64,000 bases of DNA from Streptomyces sp. CB02058. GTDB lineage: Bacteria > Actinomycetota > Actinomycetes > Streptomycetales > Streptomycetaceae. The translations under genes and the position numbers were made by a program. Below the pieces are notes generated by a model. It was not told the DNA's origin. It did not search any database and saw only the letters and a list, made by a program, of their open reading frames with translations. Location: positions 930,001 to 994,000 of the forward strand of contig NZ_LIPG01000001.1 of the NCBI RefSeq assembly GCF_001905505.1. Direction: 5' to 3'. Positions 1 to 7,693 of the stretch are shown here, piece after piece; position 1 is the stretch's first letter, and every line of letters begins with the position of its first letter.

Positions 1-122
1 CCGCCGGAACCGCGGCGGCTGCCGCGTCCGGTGCCGCCGCCGCGGGGGCGCCCGACCTGCTCAAGAAGCCCGCGCAGCCCGCCAAGGACGAGCGCCCGCC
101 CTTCGACGCAGACGCCACCTGA
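1..122 (+). CDS. tatB: C-terminal end of probable Sec-independent translocase TatB (partial)
   Basis: Only the last 39 codons are in the window, ending in a TGA at 120-122. The tail is Ala/Gly/Pro/Lys rich and ends in PPFDADAT, the kind of disordered hydrophilic C-terminus that follows the membrane helix and amphipathic helix of TatB. The assignment rests mostly on context: in actinobacteria sigE, an anti-sigma gene, htrA and tatB lie just before mrp, and mrp follows here. No catalytic or membrane part is visible, so another protein with a disordered tail cannot be excluded. Confidence 0.5.
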   Translation, partial: AGTAAAAASGAAAAGAPDLLKKPAQPAKDERPPFDADAT

Positions 123-248
123 GACCCGTCAATCCCGACTCGTCCGGACGGTATGGCTATTCTCCATCTGTCCGGTTGCGAGGTTGCCCATGCCCACGGG
201 GGGAGGGCCGCTCCGGATCAGTGCAAGATCGAGGAGGCGGCCGGGCAG

Positions 249-911
249 ATGGAGACGACGAGTCGGGCAGGGGCGGACGGTGCGCCCAGCGCAGTCACCG
301 CAGAGGGGGTGCCGGCGACCCGGCGTACTGTCGACGGCTATCTGAAGGCGCCGTTCCCCTGGTACGGGCTGGACGGGGCCTTCACGGGCCCGCGCTGGCT
401 GATGCAGGTCACCGCCGCGGCGGACGACACGGTGCAGCACGGTTCCACCGGACACGGTGAGGAGCCGGTCGTACGGGCCGACGCCGGGGCGGAGAAGGCG
501 CGTTTCGCGGTGGTCGTGACCGTGGGCAGCAGTCCCGTGCGGGACAGCGACGACGGGCTGGGGGTGCTGGACGCCACCACGGTCTCGTCCGCGGCCTGGC
601 TGGCCGGCTCGGGCCTGCTGGACTGCACCTGGCCCCCGCAGATGGACCACACGCTGCGTGGCGAATGGCTGAACCAGCAGACGGAGACCGCGTTCGAGCT
701 CGCCGACGACCTGGGCCGGGCGCCCTGGTCGACGCTCTCGCTCCCGGTGGACGGCGTGCCGGTGGAGTTCCACTACCGCGAGTCGGAGTTCGGCTGGGTC
801 CTCGCGGGCTCCGCCCCCGACGGGGTGCACATCGGGGCGTACGGACGCGGCATGAGCGCGTACGGCCTGGGCTTCGCGGTGATCGGCGACATCGCGTCGT
901 ACGAGAACTGA
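249..911 (+). CDS. Conserved protein of unknown function
   Basis: A 220-aa soluble protein that I do not recognise as a named family; it has no signal peptide or membrane segment. I chose the ATG at 249 because a GAGGAGG ribosome-binding site lies at 231-237, 11 nt upstream; an in-frame ATG at 153 would add 32 poorly coding residues. The body contains several Trp/Tyr-rich segments (for example APFPWYGLDG and the C-terminal GFAVIGDIASYEN). It sits between tatB and mrp, is transcribed towards mrp and shares a strong two-way terminator with it. Function unknown. Confidence 0.75.
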   Translation: METTSRAGADGAPSAVTAEGVPATRRTVDGYLKAPFPWYGLDGAFTGPRWLMQVTAAADDTVQHGSTGHGEEPVVRADAGAEKARFAVVVTVGSSPVRDSDDGLGVLDATTVSSAAWLAGSGLLDCTWPPQMDHTLRGEWLNQQTETAFELADDLGRAPWSTLSLPVDGVPVEFHYRESEFGWVLAGSAPDGVHIGAYGRGMSAYGLGFAVIGDIASYEN

Positions 912-927
912 GCAACACGCACACGCA

Positions 928-974
928 CGAGCGGGCGGGGACGGCCTCCTGAAGAGGCCGTCCCCGCCCGCTCG
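928..974. terminator. Bidirectional terminator between convergent genes
   Basis: A perfect 21-bp inverted repeat (928-948 and 954-974) with a 5-nt loop lies between the stop codons of the unknown gene ending at 911 and of mrp ending at 980. There is no U-tract, which is usual for Streptomyces terminators. Confidence 0.85.
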
Positions 975-979
975 GACGC

Positions 980-2113
980 TCAGAACTTGTTGCGCGGGGT
1001 GAGACCCAGCGACATGCCGGACAGGCCGCGCTGACGGCCGCTCAGCTTCTCCGCGATGGACCGCAGGGCCGAGCCCGCGGGGGAGTCGGGGTCGGACAGG
1101 ACGACGGGCTTGCCCTCGTCGCCGCCCTCCCGCAGCCGTACGTCGATCGGGATGGACCCGAGGACCGGCACCTCGGCACCGACCGTCCGCGTCAGCCCGT
1201 CGGCGACCCGCTGACCGCCGCCCGAACCGAACACGTCGACCATCTCGTCGCAGTGCGGGCACGGCATGCCCGACATGTTCTCGACGACGCCGACGATCTT
1301 CTGGTGGGTCTGCACCGCGATGGAGCCGGCCCGCTCGGCGACCTCGGCCGCTGCCTGCTGCGGGGTCGTGACGACCAGGATCTCGGCGTTGGGCACGAGC
1401 TGCGCCACGGAGATCGCGATGTCACCGGTGCCCGGCGGCAGGTCGAGCAGCAGGACGTCCAGGTCGCCCCAGTACACATCGGCGAGGAACTGCTGGAGAG
1501 CGCGGTGCAGCATGGGGCCGCGCCACACCACCGGGGCGTTGCCCGGGGTGAACATCCCGATGGAGATGACCTTCACGCCGTGCGAGGACGGCGGCATGAT
1601 CATGTTCTCGACCTGGGTGGGCTTGCCGTCGGCGCCGAGCATCCGGGGCACGCTGTGCCCGTAGATGTCCGCGTCGACCACGCCGACCTTGAGTCCGTCC
1701 GCCGCCATGGCCGCCGCGAGGTTCACCGTCACCGACGACTTGCCGACGCCGCCCTTGCCGGACGCGACCGCGTAGACCCGGGTCAGGGAGCCGGGCTTGG
1801 CGAAGGGCACCTCCCGCTCCGCCGTGCCGCCGCGCAGCGCGGACGCGAGCTCCTTGCGCTGCTCGTCACTCATCACGTCGAGCGTGACCTCGACCCGCGA
1901 CACGCCCTCGACGCGGGCCACCGCGTCGGTCACGTTCTTGGTGATCGTCTCGCGCATCGGGCAGCCGGAGACCGTGAGATACACGGTGACAGCGACTACA
2001 CCGTCAGGATCGATCTCGACCGACTTCACCATGCCCAGCTCGGTGATCGGTCGGTGGATCTCCGGGTCGTTCACTGTCGCCAGTGCTTCGCGCACCGCGT
2101 CTTCCGTAGCCAT
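980..2113 (-). CDS. mrp: Mrp/ApbC P-loop ATPase, iron-sulfur cluster carrier
   Basis: A 377-aa cytosolic protein of the Mrp/NBP35/ApbC family, which holds and hands over Fe-S clusters. Residues 1-90 are a MIP18/DUF59 domain with a conserved Cys (GCPM, near 51). The deviant Walker A motif GKGGVGKSS is at 119-127, followed by the VDADIYG switch region near 146-152 and LLDLPPGTGD near 222-231. The CPHC pair (Cys285, Cys288), which bridges the cluster in the dimer, is present. The ATG at 2113 is preferred over one 39 codons upstream because a -10 hexamer ends 6 nt before it, suggesting a leaderless mRNA. Confidence 0.95.
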   Translation of the reverse strand: MATEDAVREALATVNDPEIHRPITELGMVKSVEIDPDGVVAVTVYLTVSGCPMRETITKNVTDAVARVEGVSRVEVTLDVMSDEQRKELASALRGGTAEREVPFAKPGSLTRVYAVASGKGGVGKSSVTVNLAAAMAADGLKVGVVDADIYGHSVPRMLGADGKPTQVENMIMPPSSHGVKVISIGMFTPGNAPVVWRGPMLHRALQQFLADVYWGDLDVLLLDLPPGTGDIAISVAQLVPNAEILVVTTPQQAAAEVAERAGSIAVQTHQKIVGVVENMSGMPCPHCDEMVDVFGSGGGQRVADGLTRTVGAEVPVLGSIPIDVRLREGGDEGKPVVLSDPDSPAGSALRSIAEKLSGRQRGLSGMSLGLTPRNKF

Positions 2114-2119
2114 ACATCG

Positions 2120-2125
2120 ATAGTA
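2120..2125 (-). promoter_or_regulatory. -10 hexamer for leaderless mrp mRNA
   Basis: Read on the minus strand, TACTAT lies 6 nt before the mrp ATG, so transcription would start at or next to the start codon. No ribosome-binding site is present. Confidence 0.5.
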
Positions 2126-2192
2126 CGGTGCGCGCGCAGCGCTCCTCGGAAGGGTGGTGGCGGGCGACGGGAGGGAGGTACGGCGCCGGTCC

Positions 2193-2771
2193 CTACGGGC
2201 GGGTAGCCCCTCCGCGGTCGCCTTCGTCACTCTCGGCGGGCAGGAACATCCGGCGCTCCTCCATGTCCTTCACCAGGGCCTCCAGCTCCGAGCGGATCCA
2301 GTCGCGCGTCGCCACCTCGCCGAGGCCCATGCGGAGCGCGGCGATCTCCCTGCTGAGGAACTCGGTGTCGGCGATGGAGCGCTCGTTCTGCTTGCGGTCC
2401 TGCTCGTGGGTGACCCGGTCGCGGTCGTCCTGGCGGTTCTGCGCGAGCAGGATGAGCGGGGCCGCGTAGGAGGCCTGGAGGGACAGCATCAGCGTCAGGA
2501 AGATGAACGGGTACTCGTCGAACCGCAGGTCCGGCGGCGCGAAGATGTTCCACACCACCCACAGGATGATGATCAGCGTCATCCAGACGATGAACCGTCC
2601 GGTGCCCAGGAAGCGGGCGATGCGCTCGGAGAACCGGCCGAACGCCTCGGGGTCGTACTCGGGCAGCAGCCGGCGCCTGGGCGCCTTCGGCTGGTCGAGC
2701 CGGGGCCGAGGGGGGCGCACGATGCCCGAGGCGCCCGTCGGCACGGCCCTCGCACGGTCCTCAGCGGCCAC
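2193..2771 (-). CDS. DUF1003 family membrane protein
   Basis: A 192-aa protein with two hydrophobic helices (about residues 60-78 and 90-110) and a long charged cytoplasmic tail, the standard DUF1003 layout. The motif NIFAPPDLRFDEYPF between the helices is typical of the family, whose biochemical role is unknown. Its start overlaps the end of the upstream MgtE_N/CBS gene by 11 nt, so the two are almost certainly co-translated. The C-terminal 80 residues are polar and probably coiled coil. Context suggests a link to divalent cation handling, but this is inference. Confidence 0.85.
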   Translation of the reverse strand: MAAEDRARAVPTGASGIVRPPRPRLDQPKAPRRRLLPEYDPEAFGRFSERIARFLGTGRFIVWMTLIIILWVVWNIFAPPDLRFDEYPFIFLTLMLSLQASYAAPLILLAQNRQDDRDRVTHEQDRKQNERSIADTEFLSREIAALRMGLGEVATRDWIRSELEALVKDMEERRMFLPAESDEGDRGGATRP

Positions 2772-4035
2772 CGGCGATCCCCTCCTCGCCCTGGAAGTCG
2801 GTCTCGCGCCAGTCCTCGGGGAGCAGGTGGTCCAGCACGTCGTCGACGGTCACCGCGCCCAGCAGCGAGCCGCTCTCGTCCACCACCGGCACCGAGACCA
2901 TGTTGTACGCCGCCAGATAGCTCGTCACTGCGGGCAGCGGGGTGTCCGGCGCCAGTGGCACGAGATCGCTGTCGACGATCGAGCTGACCAGGGTGTACGG
3001 GGGATCGCGCAGCAGCCGCTGGAAGTGCACGGTGCCCAGATACTTCCCGGTGGGCGTCTCGTCCGGCGACCGGCAGACGTACACCTGGGCGGCGAGCGCG
3101 GGGGAGAGGTCCTGCTGACGGACGCGGGCCAGGGCGTCCGCGACGGTCGCGTCGGGCCGCAGGATGATCGGCTCCGTCGTCATCAGCCCGCCCGCCGTGC
3201 GCTCCTCGTACGACAGCAGGCGCCGCACATCGGCCGCGTCGTCCGGGCGCATCAGGGCCAGCAGCCGCTCCTTGTCGGCCTCGGGGAGCTCCGAGAGGAG
3301 GTCCGCCGCGTCGTCCGGGTCCATCGCCTCCAGGACGTCGGCCGCGCGGTCCTCCTCCAGCTTGCCGAGGATCTCCACCTGGTCGTCCCCGGGGAGCTCC
3401 TCCAGGACGTCCGCCAGCCGGTCGTCGTCCAGGGCCGCGGCGACCTCGGCCCGGCGCTTGGGCGTCAGATGGTGCATGGCGTTGGCGACATCGGTCGGGC
3501 GCAGCCGCTCGAAGGTCGCCACCAGGCTCTCGGCGCCCTGCCCGTGCTCCTCCAGCGAGAAGCCGCTGATGGCCGACCACTCCACCGTCAGCGTCTCGCC
3601 CTTGCGGCGCAGCGCGCCGCCGCGTCCCTTGCGTACGAAGAACTTGTCGATCTCCCAGTCGCGGCGGGCCGGGAGCTGCTGGATGGCGACGTCGAGGACG
3701 GTCACCTCCTCGTCCGTCTCCGTGAGACGGACCCGCCGGTCGAGGAACTCACCGAGGACGAGTCGCTCGGTCGGACGCTGCTCGAAGCGCCGCATGTTGA
3801 CGACACCGGTGGTGATGACCTGGCCCGACTCCACCCCCGTCACCCGGGTCATCGGCACGAAGATGCGCCGCCGGCTCACGACCTCGACGACCATGCCGAG
3901 CAGCCGCGGCGGCCTGCCGCCCACCCGGAGCATCGCCACCAGGTCGCGGACCCGGCCGACCTGGTCGCCATTGGGGTCGAACACCGGTACGCCGGAGAGG
4001 TGCGAGACGAAAACCCTGGGAGCGCCTGCCGCCAT
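2761..4035 (-). CDS. Soluble PRC-barrel/MgtE_N/CBS magnesium-sensor-like protein
   Basis: A 424-aa protein with an N-terminal PRC-barrel-like region (1-160), an MgtE N-terminal superhelix (about 165-280, repeated ELPEADKERLL-like helices rich in Asp and Glu) and a pair of CBS domains (about 285-410). In true MgtE channels these domains gate a C-terminal membrane pore, but this protein ends right after the CBS pair and has no membrane segment. It is translationally coupled to the DUF1003 membrane protein, and corA lies 1.5 kb away. I infer a magnesium- or nucleotide-responsive regulator, possibly acting on the DUF1003 partner. Mycobacteria carry a similar gene near corA. Confidence 0.88.
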   Translation of the reverse strand: MAAGAPRVFVSHLSGVPVFDPNGDQVGRVRDLVAMLRVGGRPPRLLGMVVEVVSRRRIFVPMTRVTGVESGQVITTGVVNMRRFEQRPTERLVLGEFLDRRVRLTETDEEVTVLDVAIQQLPARRDWEIDKFFVRKGRGGALRRKGETLTVEWSAISGFSLEEHGQGAESLVATFERLRPTDVANAMHHLTPKRRAEVAAALDDDRLADVLEELPGDDQVEILGKLEEDRAADVLEAMDPDDAADLLSELPEADKERLLALMRPDDAADVRRLLSYEERTAGGLMTTEPIILRPDATVADALARVRQQDLSPALAAQVYVCRSPDETPTGKYLGTVHFQRLLRDPPYTLVSSIVDSDLVPLAPDTPLPAVTSYLAAYNMVSVPVVDESGSLLGAVTVDDVLDHLLPEDWRETDFQGEEGIAGGR

Positions 4036-4206
4036 CCTGTGCGCCTCCCTCGTCCCCCGCGTCCTCCTTTGCCGTGATCAGGCTAGCCCGTACCGGTCCG
4101 GGGCGCCTCGGCGGACCGTCCGTGAGGAGCTCTGCCGAACGGCGTACGCGGCACGGGTACGCTGCCGTCTGCCACCCCCAGACACACAGATGAGAGGCAG
4201 TGCGCC

Positions 4207-4959
4207 GTGACCTCTTCCGCCCCGGCCGTCCGGGCCCGTAGCCGGACCGTTTTCGCCGTGGTGCTCTGCGCGGGGCTCACCACCGCGCTCACGGCCTGCG
4301 CGGGCGAGGACCCGGACAAGGGGACCAACGGCGTCGGCAAGCTGACCGCCGCACAGATCGACAAGAAGGCGCGGGCCGCCGCCGATGCCGCCGCCGCCGT
4401 CCGGCTGACGGGCAAGCTGGTCAGCAAGGGCGGCACGTACACCCTGAACATGCAGCTCAGCAGCAAGGGCGGCACGGGTTCGGTCACCTCTAAGCAGAAC
4501 ACCTTCGCGCTGCTGCGGATCGGTGACGAGCTCTATCTCAAGGCCGACGCGGGCTTCTGGAAGGACGAGAAGGCCGACGACGAGAGCGACCAGGCCGCCG
4601 ACAAGCTCCAGGGCAAGTTCGTCAAGGTCCCCGAGGACGATCCCACCTACGAGCAACTGCGCGGCTTCACGGAGAAGAAGACGTTGCTCGACGGGATGCT
4701 CGCCCTGCACGGCAAGGTCAACAAGGGCGACCGGGACACGGTCGGCGGGGTGCGCACCGTGCAGATCATGGGCGGGAAGGGTGAGGGAGGCGCGCTGGAC
4801 GTCTCCCTGGAGGGCACTCCGTACCCCCTGCGTGTGGCACGCGGCGGGGGCGGCGGCACGATCAGGCTCGCCGACTGGGGCAGGACGTTCCCGCTGGAGG
4901 CCCCGGCCGAGGACGACACCGTGGACTACGGCGGCGAGCTGCCCAGGTCCTCCGGCTGA
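4207..4959 (+). CDS. Putative LppX/LprG-like lipoprotein
   Basis: A 250-aa exported lipoprotein. The N-terminus has basic residues, a hydrophobic stretch (about 15-29) and the lipobox LTAC, giving the lipidated Cys at about residue 31. The mature part is a Lys/Gly/Asp-rich beta-type sequence typical of the LolA-like LppX/LprAFG fold that binds lipids, with repeated short strands (KLVSKGG, MQLSSKGG). The GTG at 4207 follows a GAGAGG site at about 10 nt. It stands alone between two minus-strand genes. The ligand is unknown. Confidence 0.75.
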   Translation: MTSSAPAVRARSRTVFAVVLCAGLTTALTACAGEDPDKGTNGVGKLTAAQIDKKARAAADAAAAVRLTGKLVSKGGTYTLNMQLSSKGGTGSVTSKQNTFALLRIGDELYLKADAGFWKDEKADDESDQAADKLQGKFVKVPEDDPTYEQLRGFTEKKTLLDGMLALHGKVNKGDRDTVGGVRTVQIMGGKGEGGALDVSLEGTPYPLRVARGGGGGTIRLADWGRTFPLEAPAEDDTVDYGGELPRSSG

Positions 4960-4970
4960 CCCCGGGGGCC

Positions 4971-5486
4971 TCAGCGCCTCCGGCGGCGCTTCAGCAGCAG
5001 CCGGGGCAGTGCGGCGGGCGCCGTCCGCCGTGTCGTCGCCCCGGTGGGCAGCGGCGGCGCGGCCAGCGAGGTGTCCGGCAGGTCGGTGCTGGAGGCGCCG
5101 GGCGTCAGCCGTACGACCCGGCACTCACGCGCCCAGCGCTCGGTGAGCTGTTCGGCGTCCGGGGCGTTCAGCCGCTTGCCCTTGAGCTCGGCGACCGCCG
5201 CCTCCCACTCCTCGGAGTGCGGCTCCAGGACGGCGACGCCGGCGGTCCAGGCCACGAGCCTGCCGCCCTTGTCCTTGCTGCGCACGGTCACCTCGGCGGT
5301 GGCGCCGGCGTCCAGACCCGCGGGGAGCGGCTGCTCCCCGGGGCCGTCCCCGACGAGCACGGCCGCACCCTCGTGCCACACGTGCCACAGAGCCCGGGAG
5401 GGGCCGGAGCCCCGCACCCAGACGAGGCCGGACTTCTTGGTGGCCTCCTCGACGAGAGCCCGGGACAGCAACGCGTCAGCAGTCAT
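4971..5486 (-). CDS. Conserved actinobacterial protein of unknown function
   Basis: A 171-aa soluble protein. The first 120 residues (LVWVRGSGPSRALWHVWHEG onwards) form short strands that look like a flavin/pyridoxamine-oxidase-type split barrel, but no signature proves this. The last 25 residues are very basic (ends LLLKRRRRR). It converges on the lipoprotein gene with 11 bp between stops. The ATG at 5486 lies 6 nt after a -10 hexamer and has no ribosome-binding site. Function unknown. Confidence 0.7.
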   Translation of the reverse strand: MTADALLSRALVEEATKKSGLVWVRGSGPSRALWHVWHEGAAVLVGDGPGEQPLPAGLDAGATAEVTVRSKDKGGRLVAWTAGVAVLEPHSEEWEAAVAELKGKRLNAPDAEQLTERWARECRVVRLTPGASSTDLPDTSLAAPPLPTGATTRRTAPAALPRLLLKRRRRR

Positions 5487-5492
5487 GCCCGA

Positions 5493-5498
5493 ACTGTA
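5493..5498 (-). promoter_or_regulatory. -10 hexamer for a leaderless mRNA of the 171-aa protein
   Basis: Minus-strand TACAGT, a match to the TANNNT pattern, ends 6 nt before the ATG at 5486. It sits immediately next to the corA stop codon. Confidence 0.45.
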
Positions 5499-6614
5499 TT
5501 AGAGCCAGCCGTTGCGCTTGAGCGTGCGGTGGATGGAGAAACAGACGACGCCGATGAGCGCCAGCACCATCGGATAGCCGTACGTCCACCGCAGTTCGGG
5601 CATGTGCTCGAAGTTCATGCCGTAGACCCCGCAGATCATCGTCGGTACGGCGATGATGGCCGCCCAGGACGTGATCTTGCGCATGTCCTCGTTCTGCGTG
5701 ACGGTCGCCTGCGCGAGGTTGGCCTGGAGGATAGAGTTCAGCAGCTCGTCGAAGCCGATGACCTCCTCGTGCACCCTGGCCAGGTGGTCCGCCACGTCAC
5801 GGAAGTAGTTCTGGATGTCGGGGTCGATCAGCCGCATCGGACGCTCGCTCAGCAGCTGCATCGGCCGCAGCAGCGGTGACACCGCCCGCTTGAACTCCAG
5901 CACCTCACGCTTGAGCTGGTAGATCCGGCCGGCGTCCGAGCCGCGCGCGCCGCCCTTCGCCGGGGTGGAGAACACGTCGATCTCCACCTCGTCGATGTCG
6001 TCCTGCACCGACCCCGCCACCGCGATGTAGCCGTCGACGACATGGTCGGCGATGGAGTGCAGCACGGCGGAGGGGCCCTTGGCGAGCAGCTCGGGGTCCT
6101 CCTGGAGGCGGTGGCGCAGCGCGCGCAGCGAGCCCTGCCCGCCGTGCCGGACGGTGATGACGAAGTCCCGGCCGGTGAAGCACATCACCTCGCCGGTCTC
6201 GACTACCTCGCTGGTCGCGGTCAGCTCGGCGTGCTCGACGTAGTGGATCGTCTTGAAGACCGTGAAGAGCGTGTCGTCGTAGCGCTCCAGCTTGGGCCGC
6301 TGGTGGGCGTGGACGGCGTCCTCCACGGCGAGCGGGTGCAGCCCGAACTCCCGGGCGATACCGGCGAATTCCTCCTCCGTCGGCTCGTGCAGGCCGATCC
6401 AGGCGAAGCCGCCGTCCTCCCGTACCCGCAGCATCGCCTCACGCGGGGTCTGGCAGGCGCCCTCGGTGACCCGGCGTCCGTCGCGGTAGACCGCGCAGTC
6501 GACAACGGCGCTGGAGGCGGAGGGGTCACGGGTGGTGTCGTACGTGCTGTACGGGGTGTTGCTCTTGCGCAGGGACGGGCGCACGGCGGCGCGCAGGTCA
6601 CGGATCATCGACAT
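5499..6614 (-). CDS. corA: CorA-family magnesium/cobalt transporter
   Basis: A 371-aa inner-membrane channel of the CorA family that lets Mg2+ (also Co2+/Ni2+) into the cell. It has the long cytoplasmic N-terminal domain with a stalk helix and two C-terminal helices. The signature YGMNFEHMPEL joins the two helices near residues 335-345 and includes the GMN selectivity motif. The protein ends with a basic tail (HRTLKRNGWL) that anchors at the membrane face. A GAGGAG site lies 7 nt before the ATG. A 412-bp untranslated region lies upstream. Confidence 0.95.
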   Translation of the reverse strand: MSMIRDLRAAVRPSLRKSNTPYSTYDTTRDPSASSAVVDCAVYRDGRRVTEGACQTPREAMLRVREDGGFAWIGLHEPTEEEFAGIAREFGLHPLAVEDAVHAHQRPKLERYDDTLFTVFKTIHYVEHAELTATSEVVETGEVMCFTGRDFVITVRHGGQGSLRALRHRLQEDPELLAKGPSAVLHSIADHVVDGYIAVAGSVQDDIDEVEIDVFSTPAKGGARGSDAGRIYQLKREVLEFKRAVSPLLRPMQLLSERPMRLIDPDIQNYFRDVADHLARVHEEVIGFDELLNSILQANLAQATVTQNEDMRKITSWAAIIAVPTMICGVYGMNFEHMPELRWTYGYPMVLALIGVVCFSIHRTLKRNGWL

Positions 6615-7026
6615 GGCTGGCTCCTCTTCACGGAGGGCCGTCGGCGGGGGCGTGGAACAGCCCGGAATGGGGACGTGCGCTCACGTCCGCAAAGCGGGCG
6701 GCACCGCGCGGGCACGATGACGGCGTTCGCTACAGACAGGCAAAAACGAGGGGCTCTTCCGGTGCGCGAACTGCCGTGGTGACGTCGGGAAGGAGCGTCA
6801 GATCACAGAAGGAAGGCGTCGTGCGGAAGAGCGGTTGGTACTGCACGGTCGACTTGGATCCACCGCAGCCCCACCTCCTCCGGCCGGTCCCCCGTGGGGG
6901 ATCACGTGTTGTCAGGACTGAGAGCGACGCTTCTGCGTGCTGTCCCGACCGACGGCCCAGGCTATCAGTCCGACTCGGGGCCAATCCCTTCCTTTGCCCG
7001 TTCACAACGCGTTCTATGCTCGCGGC
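6615..7026. other. Intergenic region between divergent corA and SUFU-like gene
   Basis: This 412-bp stretch holds no convincing gene. I see the leaderless promoter of the rightward gene at its right end and a small hairpin (6888-6893 with 6896-6901). Length and position would suit a regulated corA leader, but I could not match it to the M-box or any other known magnesium riboswitch. Confidence 0.5.
7015..7020 (+). promoter_or_regulatory. -10 hexamer for leaderless mRNA of the SUFU-like gene
   Basis: TATGCT ends 6 nt before the ATG at 7027, and TTTGCC at 6993-6998 is a possible weak -35 with a 16-bp spacer. No ribosome-binding site precedes the ATG. Confidence 0.5.
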
Positions 7027-7611
7027 ATGGGAGAAATTCTTGATCTGGTCGAGGCCCGGCTCCGTACGGCGCTCGGGGAGCCGGACGCGCGCGCCGATGT
7101 GACGTTCCTCGGCACGGACCGCATCGAGGTGCTCCGCTTCATCGACGGCGATGTGGTGCGCTACGCCACACTCGGCATGTCGGCCCAGCCGATGGCCGAC
7201 CCCACCTCGCCGCTCGCCGACCCGGTGAAGGGCCCGCGCGCCGAGCTGGTCCTGTCCGTACGGGTGGGGATCGCCGCGACCGACGAGGTGCTGCGGCCCC
7301 TCGCGGTGCTCGCGGCGTCCCCGCAGGTCGAGGGTCTGATCGTGGCTCCGGGGGCGTCCCTGGACCTCGGAAGGCCGCTGTGGACCGGCGCGCCCTTCAG
7401 CTCCGTCCTGGTCGCCGAACCGGGCGGCCTGGTCGAGGACCTGGAGCTGGACGCCCCGATGGAGCCGGTGCGCTTCCTGCCGCTGCTGCCGATGACGCAC
7501 AACGAGGCCGCCTGGAAGCGGGTCAGGGGAGCGCAGGAGCTCCAGGAGCGCTGGCTGTCGCAGGGCACGGACCTGCGGGACCCGCTGCGCGCGTCCGTGG
7601 CCCTGGACTGA
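7027..7611 (+). CDS. Suppressor-of-fused (SUFU) domain-like protein
   Basis: A 194-aa soluble protein whose sequence (FIDGDVVRYATLGMSAQPM in the N-terminal half, FLPLLPMTHNEAAWKRVRG near the C-terminus) matches the bacterial SUFU-domain layout, a fold often found in immunity or chaperone-like proteins. The ELSL-type strand RAELVLSVRVGI is at about 75-86. No toxin partner is next to it, so an immunity role is not supported here. Single gene with its own leaderless promoter. Biochemical role unknown. Confidence 0.75.
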   Translation: MGEILDLVEARLRTALGEPDARADVTFLGTDRIEVLRFIDGDVVRYATLGMSAQPMADPTSPLADPVKGPRAELVLSVRVGIAATDEVLRPLAVLAASPQVEGLIVAPGASLDLGRPLWTGAPFSSVLVAEPGGLVEDLELDAPMEPVRFLPLLPMTHNEAAWKRVRGAQELQERWLSQGTDLRDPLRASVALD

Positions 7612-7693
7612 GGCACCGGCCGCGCACGGGGAAGGCCCCGCCGCGCGGCCAGGAGGGGGAACCGCGGGCGGGGCGGGCGGGGGTGACCGGCGG

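Noticed and set aside
129..1262. A 377-codon minus-strand frame over the first genes
   Set aside because: It crosses the terminator at 928-974, overlaps two supported genes and has Arg-rich nonsense composition.
6615..7026. M-box (magnesium) riboswitch upstream of corA
   Set aside because: I could not find the conserved core or a terminator with U-tract on the minus strand; only a small hairpin is visible. A covariance-model search would decide.
7027..7611. Immunity gene of a polymorphic toxin locus (SUFU domain)
   Set aside because: No toxin or secretion gene adjoins and the gene has its own promoter, so a toxin-immunity role is unsupported.
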